A stretch of 20,000 bases of DNA from Cryptomeria japonica (taxonomy: Eukaryota > Streptophyta > Pinopsida > Cupressales > Cupressaceae), in NCBI RefSeq assembly GCF_030272615.1, contig NW_026729152.1, positions 12,501-32,500 of the forward strand, in the 5' to 3' direction. The notes beneath the pieces were generated by a model, which had not been told where the DNA came from, searched no databases, and saw only the letters and a list, made by a program, of their open reading frames with translations. The translations under genes and the position numbers were made by a program. Shown here one piece after another: positions 10,502-18,057 of this stretch (position 1 is its first letter; each line of letters begins with the position of its first letter).

Positions 10502-10506
10502 TCCCC
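10502..10506. other. right target-site duplication (TCCCC)
   Basis: This is a direct repeat of 3972-3976. It is followed at once by TATATAAGTTATTTGTCCG, the continuation of the split repeat unit. Confidence 0.95.
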
Positions 10507-11437
10507 TATATAAGTTATTTGTCCGATTCTCGCACAACCGTAGTCTGCCTCGTCGAATCAAACAACGGTCCCAGATTCCGACTTCCGTTCCGTAGAGACC
10601 CAAAAGCTAGATGGAGGCTCGCAAGAAAGAGAGTCGGCGCATAGCAATCGGGTTTCTCGAACGTTTAGGGACCGAGCTCACTTGCGGATAGGGCAAAATC
10701 CGCCAAGCAACCCAAAAGCTAGACGGGGGCTCGAATCGAATCGCCTAGGCGGCCACAACAACGACGTGTTGGATCGACTACCAGTGCCAAACCATTCAGC
10801 AAGACTAGTCTGTGTCGAGGCCGGATAGAGATTCTCAGAGAGCGCCCGCATAGCATTTAGGAGACCTGCCGCGTCCCTCACACTCGACAAATGGTGGTGC
10901 ACGTTTATAAATCCGAGCGATCCCAACCCTTTCAAGCACCAACATCGGTCGAGATAGAGGGGCACGGAGGGGGCTGCGTGAGACAACACAGTCCCCTATA
11001 TAAGTTATTTGTCCGATTCTCACACATCCGAAGAATGGTCATCAAATCGGACAACAGCCCAAACTTCCGACTTCCGTCCCAGAAAGCCCAAGAGCTATCT
11101 AAAACGTTCATGGCCGGAACTCGATCGCGGCTATACCAGTCCGCCAAGCAACCCAAAAGCTAGACTGGAGCTCTAGTCGAATCACCTCTGTGGCCATTGC
11201 AAGGACGTGTTGGAGCGACTACCATTGCCGAACCATTCCGCAGGTCGAGTCCATACCAAGGCCGCATAGAGATTCACGATGAGCTCCTGCATAGCAATCA
11301 GGAGACTTGCCGTGTCCATCACAATCGATAAATCCTGGTGCAAGATTTTTGCATCCGAGCGCTCCAACCAGTCGAGCACCAGCATCAATCGACATAAACG
11401 GGCACGGGGGGAGGATGCTCGAGAACACTACCTCCCC
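10507..11437. repeat. two long repeat units (490 and 441 bp between TATA modules)
   Basis: TATATAAG starts at 10507, 10997 and 11438. Between them are the same ordered blocks: a conserved GTTATTTGTCCGATTCTC stretch after the TATA motif, ACCCAAAAGCTAGAC (about 10710 and 11151), CGACTACCA(G/T)TGCC, GCATAGCA(A/T)T, an imperfect inverted repeat, then GGGGCACGG and the next TATA module. These appear to be the least-reduced form of the repeat family. No coding potential was recognised. Confidence 0.85.
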
Positions 11438-11982
11438 TATATAAGTTATTTGTCCGATTCTCAAGCAGCCGAAGTCTGGTCATCGAATCGGGTCAAAGAC
11501 CACAACTTCCGACTTTACCCACAATGCAAGTCATCGAATCGAACATCGGCCCCCGAGTCGGACTCCATGCGTATGTCAGGTCATCGGACCCAAATTCCGC
11601 CTTCCTGCGCATGGCGGGCCATCAATATCAACTCGGTCATCGGACCCAAACTCCGCCTTTTTGCGTATGGCACGCCTTCAAATCGGTCATCGGACCCAAA
11701 TTCCGCCTTCCTGTGCATGGCGGGCCATCAACATCAACTCGGTCATCGGACCCAAATTCCGCCTTTCTGCGCATGGCACGCCATCAACTCGGTCATCGGA
11801 CCCAAATTCCGCCTTCCTGCGCATGGCAGGTCATCGGACACAAATTCAGACCTCGCCAATATGCCTACGTATCGAATCGGTCATCGGACCCAACTTCCGA
11901 CTTCATCCATACTGTAGGGTCTTTGAGGTTGGCGCGGTGCGCTCAACCCAGGGAGTCGACCCATCGAAGCATACACCTCCCC
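11438..11982. repeat. 545-bp unit containing a 38-56-bp minisatellite
   Basis: Between the TATA modules at 11438 and 11983, the phrase TCATCGGACCCAAA (with small variants) recurs at 11581, 11637, 11687, 11743, 11793, 11831 and 11881 (steps 56, 50, 56, 50, 38, 50). It is interleaved with CCGCCTTCCTGCGCATGG. Plus-strand frames of 123-254 codons that run through it (reading SDPNSAFLRMAGHQ) are repeat translations. Confidence 0.85.
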
Positions 11983-13034
11983 TATATAAGCTATTTGTCC
12001 GATTCCCACACCTGTGTAGTTTGCACCTCTGACCAGGACATCGACCCCAACTTCCGAACTCGACTGCAACGACGGCACCAGCGCCTTGGTGCGCACCTTG
12101 CGACGCACAGTCCCAACATTCGCCTTCCTGCACATGGCAGGTCATCGGACCCAAATTCCGACCTCGCGAGTATGCCTACATATCGAATCGGTCATCGGAC
12201 CCAACTTCCGACTTCATCCATACCGTAGGGTCTTTGAGGTTGGCGCGGTGCGCTCAACCCGGGGAGTCGACCCAACGAAGCATACACCTCCCCTATATAA
12301 GCTATTTGTCCGATTCCCACACCTGTGTAGTTTGCACCTCCGATCAAGACATCGACCCCAACTTCCGAACTCGCCTCCAACGACCGAACCAGCGCCTTGG
12401 TGCGCACCTTGCAACGCACAGTGCCAACATTCGCCTTCCTGCACGTGGCAGGTCATCGGACCCAAATTCCGACCTCGCGAGTATGCCTACATATCGAATC
12501 GGTCATCGGACCCAACTTCCGACTTCATCCATACCGTAGGGTCTTTGAGGTTGGCGCGGTGCGCTCAACCCGGGGAGTCGACCCAACGAAGCATACACCT
12601 CCCCTATATAAGCTATTTGTCCGATTCCCACACCTGTGTAGCTTGCACCTCCGATCAGGACATCGACCCCAACTTCCGAACTCGACTAAAAAGACCGCAC
12701 CAGCGCCTTGGTGTGCACCTTGCAACGCACAGTGTCAACATTCGCCTTCCTGCACATGGCAGGTCATCGGACCCAAATTCCGACCTCATGAGCATACCTA
12801 CTAATCGAATCGGTCATCGGACCCAACTTCCGACTTCATCCATACCGTAGGGTCTTTGAGGTTGGCGCGGTGCGCTCAACCTGGGGAGTCGACCCATCGA
12901 AGCATACACCTCCCCTATATAAGCTATTTGTCCGATTCCGACACCTGTGTAGTTTGCACCTCCGCTCAGGACATCGACCCCAACTTCCGAACTCGCCTGC
13001 AACGACCGAACCAGCGCCTTGGTGCGCACCAAAA
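11983..13034. repeat. 311-bp tandem repeat units
   Basis: TATA modules at 11983, 12294, 12605 and 12916 are exactly 311 bp apart. Each unit has GTCGAC at 11955, 12266, 12577 and 12888, the TATA module, GACATCGACCCCAACTTCCG, a GCGCCTTGGTG(C/T)GCACC element, CCTGCACATGGCAGGTCATC and GGTCTTTGAGGTTGGCGC. The fourth unit is disrupted at its GGTGCGCACC element by the 52-bp minisatellite that follows. Confidence 0.93.
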
Positions 13035-13707
13035 GTGCGCACTTTTGGAGGGCACTTTTGTGCGCTCCAAAGGTGCGCACTTTTGGAGGGCACTTTTCTG
13101 CGCTCCAAAGGTGCGCACTTTTGGAGGGCACTTTTTGGAGGGCACTTTTCTGCGCTCCAAAGGTGCGCACTTTTGGAGGGCACTTTTTGGAGGGCACTTT
13201 TCTGCGCTCCAAAGGTGCGCACTTTTGGAGGGCACTTTTTGGAGGGCACTTTTCTGCGCTCCAAAGGTGCGCACTTTTGGAGGGCACTTTTTGGAGGGCA
13301 CTTTTCTGCGCTCCAAAGGTGCGCACTTTTGGAGGGCACTTTTTGGAGGGCACTTTTCTGCGCTCCAAAGGTGCGCACTTTTGGAGGGCACTTTTTGGAG
13401 GGCACTTTTCTGCGCTCCAAAGGTGCGCACTTTTGGAGGGCACTTTTTGGAGGGCACTTTTCTGCGCTCCAAAGGTGCGCACTTTTGGAGGGCACTTTTT
13501 GGAGGGCACTTTTCTGCGCTCCAAAGGTGCGCACTTTTGGAGGGCACTTTTTGGAGGGCACTTTTCTGCGCTCCAAAGGTGCGCACTTTTGGAGGGCACT
13601 TTTTGGAGGGCACTTTTCTGCGCTCCAAAGGTGCGCACTTTTGGAGGGCACTTTTGTGCACTCCAAAGGTGCGCACTTTTGGAGGGCACTTTTCCTGTGC
13701 TCCAAAG
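13035..13707. repeat. 52-bp minisatellite with 38-bp edge units
   Basis: GTGCGCAC starts at 13035, 13073 and 13111, then every 52 bp to 13631, then at 13669, with a final GTGCACAC at 13708. That gives ten 52-bp copies (13111-13630), which look identical, flanked on both sides by 38- or 39-bp copies. The 52-bp unit is the 38-bp unit plus a 14-bp duplication of the TTTTTGGAGGGCAC segment. No stop codon occurs in any of the six frames, so long frames (234-344 codons, both strands) are automatic and not evidence of genes. Confidence 0.95.
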
Positions 13708-14964
13708 GTGCACACCTAGGTGAGCACCTTCGACCACACCTTGTAGCACACCAAACTCTGACTTTCGACTTCATCCGCAATGCAGGGTCTTTGAGGTTGG
13801 CGCAATGCGCACAACCAGGGGAGTCGACCCATCAAACCCAACACCTCCCCTATATAAGCTATTTGTCTGATTCTCATACATGCGTAGCCTGCAGGAGCAA
13901 TTAGGACATCGACCCCAACTTTCGGCTTCTAAACGAAAACAAGGTCTTTGAGGTTGGTGTAATGCGAACAACTAGGGGAGTCAACCCATCAAACCCAACA
14001 CCTCCCCTATATAAGCTATTTGTCTGATTCTCATACATGTGTAGTCTACAGGAGCAATTAGGACATCGACCCCAACTTTTGACTTCTTAACGAAAACAAG
14101 GTCTTTGAGGTTGACGTAATGCGCACAACCAGGGGAGTCGACCCATCAAACCCAACACCTCCCCTATATAAGCTATTTGTCCGATTCTCATACATGTGTA
14201 GCCTGCAGGAGCCATTAGGACATTGACCCCAACTTTTGACTTCTTAACGAAAACAAGGTCTTTGAGGTTGGCGTAATGCGCACAACCAAGGGAGTTGACC
14301 CATCAAACCCAACACCTCCCCTATATAAGCTATTTGTCTGATTCTCATACATGTGTAGCCTGCAACAACGATTAGGACATCCACCCCAACTTCTGAATTC
14401 GTCTGCGTTGACCGCACCAAAGGTGCACGCCTTGGTGCTCACCAAAATCCGACTTCCGACTTCTTCTGCTATGCGGGGTCTTTGAGGTTGGCGCAGTGCG
14501 CACAACCAGGGGAGTCAACCCACCGAATGCAACACCTCCCCTATATAAGCTATTTGTCTGATTCTCATACATGCGTAGACTGCAGCAATGATTAGGACAT
14601 CCACCCCAACTTTTGACTTCTTAAACAAGACAGGGTCTTTGAAGTTGGTGCAGTGCACACAACCAGGGGAGTCGACCCATCAAACGCAACACCTCCCCTA
14701 TATAAAGCTATTTGTCCGATTCTCATACGTGTAGTCTGCAGCAGCGATTAGGACATCGACCCCAACTTCCGAATTCGTTTGCATTGACCGCACCAAAGGT
14801 GCACGCCTTGGTGTGCACCCTGGAGTGCACTTTGGTGCTCACCTCGGTGCACACTTTGGTGTGCACCTCGGTGTGCACCAAAGGTGCGCACCTTGGAGCG
14901 CACCAAAGGTGTACACTTTGGAGCGCACCACATAGGGTCTTTGAGAGGTTGGCGCAGTGCGCAC
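13708..14964. repeat. 157-bp repeat units and transition to the G-rich block
   Basis: TATA modules at 13851, 14008, 14165 and 14322 are 157 bp apart; then one 220-bp step to 14542 and another 157-bp step to 14699. Each unit has GGTCTTTGAGGTTG, an ACAACCAGGGGAGTC stretch, the TATA module, and AGGACATCGACCCCAACTT. Several GTCGAC sites have become GTCAAC or GTTGAC. From 14762 to 14960 the unit dissolves into reiterated GGTGCGCACC/TTGGTGTGCACC words, and a final GGTCTTTGAGAGGTTGG at about 14936 precedes the minisatellite. Confidence 0.9.
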
Positions 14965-16680
14965 ACCAAGGTGGGTGTTGAGGTGCGTGCCGAGGTGGGT
15001 GGGTGCTAGGGTGCGCTCCATGGTGGGTGCCAGGGTGGGTGCGTGCTAGGGTGGATTCCAAAGAGGGTCATAGGGTGGGTGCCAAGGTGGGTTGGTGATA
15101 TAGTGGGTTCAAAGGTGGGTACTAGGGTGGGTTCCAAGGTGGGTCACAAGTTGGGTGCCAGGATGCGTGGGTGTTAGGTTGGGTGCCAAGGTGGGCTCCT
15201 GCGTGGGTGGGTGCTAGGGTGGGTTTCAAGGTGGACGCGAGGGCGGGTGCCAAGGTGGGTAACAAGTTGGGTGTTAGGATGGGTGAGTGCTAGAGTGGGT
15301 GCCAAGGTGGGTGGGTGCTAAGGTGGATGCCAAGGTGGTTCACAGGGTGGGTGGGTTCTAGGGTGAGTTCCAAGGTGGGTCACAGGTTCAGTGCTAGGGT
15401 GGGTGTCAAGGCGGGTGTCGAGGTGCCTGGGTGCTAGGGTGTGGATGCCAATGTGGGTCATAGGGTGGGTACTAGGGTGGGCTGCAATGTGGGTGCCAAG
15501 GTGGGTAACATGCTCGGTGGGTTCTAAATTGGGTGCCAGGGTGGGTGTGCACCCACCTTGCCCGAGGTGGGTGCCAAGGTGCCAGTGTGGGTGGGTGCTA
15601 AGGTGGATGCCAAGGTGGGTGAGAAGGTGGGTGATAGGTTGAGTGGTAGGATGGGTGGGTGCCAAGATGGGTCACAGGGTGGGTGCAAGGGTGGGTAGGT
15701 GCTAGGGTTGGTGTCAGGGTGGGTGGGTGCTAGGTTGGGTTCCAAGGTGGGTGCGAGGGTGAGTGTCAAGGTGGGTCACAGGTTAGGTGCTAGGATGGGT
15801 GAGTGCTAGGGTGCAAAGGTGCCAGGGTGGGTGCTAGGATGGGTCGATGCTAGGGTGAGTGGCAAGGTGGGTCCACAAGTGTCAAGGTGGGTGCCGAGGT
15901 GGGTGCCAAGTCGGCGACTGCTATGGTGGATGCCAAGGTGGGTCACGGGGTGGGTGCCAAGTTGCTAGGTTGGGTTCCAAGGTGGGTGCCAACGTGGGTG
16001 CTAGGGTGCGTGGGTTAAAGGGTGTGTCACAACGTGGGTGCCAGGATGGGTGCGCACCCACACTGGCCAAGACGGGTGCGGGTGCAAGGTTGGGTTCCAA
16101 GCCCGGTCACAGGCTGGGTGCTAGGATGGGTGGGTGCCAAGGTGGGCACCAGGGTGGGTGCACCCACCCTGGCCAAGGTGGGTCACGGGGTGGGTCCTAG
16201 GGTGGGTAACGGGGTGGGTACTAAGGTGCGTGCCAAGGTGGGTCATAGGGTGGGTGCCAAGGTGGGCACCAGGGTGGGTGTGCACCAACCCTAGCCAGGG
16301 TAGGTCACGGGGTGGTTGTCGGGGTGGGCGTCAAGGAGCCAAGGTGGGTGGCAAGTAGCCAAGTTGCGTGCCAAGGTGGGTGTCGGGGTGGGTGCCAAGG
16401 ATCCAAGGTGGGTGCCAAGGAACCAAGGTGGGTGTCTGGGTGGGTGCCGAGGTGGGAGCCAGGGTGGGTCCCAAGGTGAGTGCAAAGGTGGGTGCCAGGG
16501 TCAAGGTGAGTGCCAATGTGGGTTCCAAGGTGCCAGGGTCAGGGTGAGTGCCAATGTGGGTTCAAAGGTGCTAAGTTGGGTGCGAGGTTGGGTGCGAGGG
16601 TGGGTGGGTGCCAAGGTGTGCTAGGTGGAAGCCCGGGTGGGTCGGCATCCCATGGGTGTCGAGTTGGGTGCCTGATGGGT
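14965..16680 (+). repeat. G-rich GGTGGGTGCC minisatellite
   Basis: About 1.7 kb of irregular 10-14-bp repeats of the type (A/G)GGTGGGTGCC(A/T)A, with variants GGGTCACA and GGTGCTAG. The G-rich strand is the plus strand throughout, with clusters of GGG runs such as 15205-15223 and 15717-15739. Reading frames of up to 115 codons (THPSTHP- or GWVPRW-like) are repeat translations. It is not the plant telomere repeat TTTAGGG. Confidence 0.9.
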
Positions 16681-17010
16681 GCTTCTTGTCAAGTTTTAGT
16701 CGTCGGGACTCATTTCGAGCCTTAGAGGTCGTTTCTTGTCCGGTTGCCCTGTCTTCGACCTGGGAACCCAATTTTGGTCCTCGGGTCCCATTTTTTTTTG
16801 TCTCGCATCCCACTTTTGGCCTGTGGCCTTTTCGGGGTCGATTCTCGTTTTGGGCATCAGAGCATGTTTCTTCTCCTAAAACCCAATATTTGTTTATTAA
16901 GTCTCGGAACACATTTTTGTTCTCGTGGACCCATCATGGGTCTTGGAACGCATTTGTGGTCCTTGGGTCCCATTTTGCATCCCGAAACTTGTGTTTTGGT
17001 GCTTGATCCC
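16681..17010. other. T-rich spacer of degenerate short repeats
   Basis: This stretch breaks from the G-rich minisatellite. It has recurrent phrases such as CTCGGGTCCCATTTT, CTCGCATCCCACTTTTGG and CCTTGGGTCCCATTTTGC, suggesting old repeats of roughly 30 bp. Overlapping plus-strand frames (132 and 163 codons) have no recognisable domain. I see no gene. Confidence 0.55.
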
Positions 17011-17414
17011 TATTTTGGGTGCCCACCTTGCACCAAGTGCGCACCCGGGGCAAACCGAGCGCCTTGGTGCACCGGGGCAAGATCGAGCGTGCACCCGAGG
17101 CGCCCCGAACATGCACCAAGGTGCACTCGGCCCACATGTGAGCGCAGGTCGTTGCGCCCGAGGTGGTGTGTGGGCACCGCGTTGCAGACGGGACACTGCA
17201 CGCACACGACGCCCCCTCCAGGTGCACGCACGTAGGCCGGGCCGGGTGCACACCCGACGCCCTAGCAAGGTGCGCGCACCCGGGCAGGGCTCACACTTGG
17301 CGAACGGGGCGCACTTCGCGAGGGAGGGTGTGCACCTCGACGGGGGTGGGTGGCCGGGGTGGATTCGCACGTGGGTCGCGGTTTGCTAAGTACACACTGC
17401 GACAAGCTCATAAC
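17011..17414. other. GC-rich upstream spacer of the 5S gene
   Basis: It contains GCACC/GGTGC words and the phrase GCACCCGAGGCGCCCCGA near 17091, repeated downstream of the 5S gene near 17666. Immediately before the gene, C at -1 (17414) matches the usual plant 5S start context. I see no clear AT-rich TATA-like box at about -28 (the sequence there is TAAGTACA). No protein gene is recognised. Confidence 0.6.
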
Positions 17415-17533
17415 GGGTGCGATCATACCAGCGTTAGTGCACCGGATCCCATCAGAACTCCGCAGTTAAGCGCGCTTGGGCCGGAGTAGTACTGGGATGG
17501 GTGACCTCCCGGGAAGTCCCGGTGTTGCACCCT
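17415..17533 (+). rRNA. 5S rRNA: 5S ribosomal RNA gene
   Basis: The 119-bp sequence matches the plant 5S pattern along its whole length: GGGTGCGATCATACCAGC at the start, ATGGGTGACCTCCCGGG in the 3' half, and GTTGCACCC at the end. The termini pair (GGGTGC with GCACCC) as helix I requires. The internal Pol III control region is intact: A box AGTTAAGCGCGC (17464-17475) and C box GGATGGGTGACCTCCCGGG (17495-17513). A T6 run follows at once. It looks functional. Only one copy is present in the window, unlike the short-period tandem arrays usual for separate 5S loci. It encodes the 5S RNA of the large ribosomal subunit, transcribed by Pol III with TFIIIA. Confidence 0.97.
17464..17513 (+). promoter_or_regulatory. 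5S internal control region (A box to C box)
   Basis: This is the TFIIIA/TFIIIC recognition region inside the 5S gene: A box at +50 to +61 and C box at +81 to +99. Spacing and sequence fit plant 5S genes. Confidence 0.85.
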
Positions 17534-17538
17534 TTTTT
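17533..17538 (+). terminator. Pol III T-run terminator
   Basis: Six consecutive T residues directly follow the 5S 3' end, with further T runs just downstream (TTTTT at about 17541). Four or more T residues suffice for Pol III termination. Confidence 0.9.
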
Positions 17539-17539
17539 A

Positions 17540-17956
17540 GTTTTTCGCCGGGCGTCGCAATGCTATTTGAATAAACCTTTTGCCCGTTTGCGTTCTCGTC
17601 GGGGCCGGGCCGGGCCGGGGTGCGCTGCCCGCACTACCGCGCGCGCGGGGGGCGACACCGAGCGCGCACCCGAGGCGCCCCGAGCACACAGGCCACGGTG
17701 CAACCCGGGCGTTGTGCGCGCACCCCGGTGCGCCCGAGGTGCTGCGCGCGCACCCAGGTGAAATCGGTGTGCACCTCGGCCAGTGCGCGCTCGGTCGAGT
17801 CGCGCACGTTGGCCAAGGTGCACGGTGATGTTTCTTACTCTAAGGTTCCGCACCAGACGCCCGGGACAGGTGAGCGAAGCTGGGCGGGGCCGGGTGCGCG
17901 GCCGGGGCAGGTGCACGCAGCTGGAGAGAGCTTTGGAGCACACTTCGGAGCGCACC
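17540..17956. other. GC-rich downstream spacer of the 5S gene
   Basis: After a short T-rich stretch this region is very GC-rich, with GGGCCGGGCCGGGCCGGGG (about 17599-17617) and GCGCGCACC words. A copy of the upstream phrase GAGCG(C/T)GCACCCGAGGCG is at about 17660. Reading frames of up to 143 codons run on both strands because stops are rare in such DNA. I see no credible gene. Confidence 0.6.
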
Positions 17957-18057
17957 AATGATGCGCTCCATTCAAAAGTTTCCTGAAAAGGCAAAAAAAG
18001 TTGAGATTATAGAATTTCCCACTTGAGAGATTGTAAAAAAAAAAAATTTAAAATGAA
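17957..18057. repeat. AT-rich module, copy 1
   Basis: GATGCGCTCC, an ATTCAAAAGTTTCC stretch and GAAAAGGCAAAAAAAG are followed by AT-rich DNA with a 12-A run (about 18035-18046). The same sequence order recurs at 18704 and 19744. It is the only AT-rich DNA in a GC-rich repeat field. Confidence 0.75.

Larger units (their letters stand above)
10507..14706. promoter_or_regulatory. reiterated CCCCTATATAAG module, candidate spacer promoters (strand uncertain)
   Basis: TATATAAG (TATATAAA in the last copy), preceded by CCTCCCC or GTCCCC, starts at 10507, 10997, 11438, 11983, 12294, 12605, 12916, 13851, 14008, 14165, 14322, 14542 and 14699. About 80 bp upstream (GGTCTTTGAGGTTGG..., often with GTCGAC) and about 45 bp downstream are conserved from 11983 on. 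On the plus strand it is a textbook Pol II TATA box. On the minus strand it reads CTTATATAGGGGAGG, close to the plant Pol I core promoter pattern TATATA(R)GGG. Conservation of the motif in all 13 copies is seen directly; promoter activity and polymerase are inferred. Confidence 0.5.

Noticed and set aside
11524-12850. Plus-strand frames of 212-254 codons
   Set aside because: They are translations of the 38-56-bp and 311-bp repeats (SDPNSAF, RIGHRTQLPTSS) with no independent coding signal.
13035-13707. CRISPR-like array
   Set aside because: The repeats are contiguous with no unique spacers, the setting is eukaryotic and no cas genes are present. It is a minisatellite.
12814-13904. Six overlapping frames of 234-344 codons reading SKGAHFWRALF / KVRTFGAQKSALQ repeats
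   Set aside because: The 52-bp minisatellite has no stop codon in any frame, so these arise automatically; no conserved domain is visible.
14965-16680. Interstitial telomere repeat
   Set aside because: The unit is GGTGGGTGCC(A/T)A-like; tandem TTTAGGG is not present.
17415-17533. 5S pseudogene
   Set aside because: The terminal helix, A box, C box and T-run terminator are all intact and the length is normal, so a functional gene is the simpler reading.
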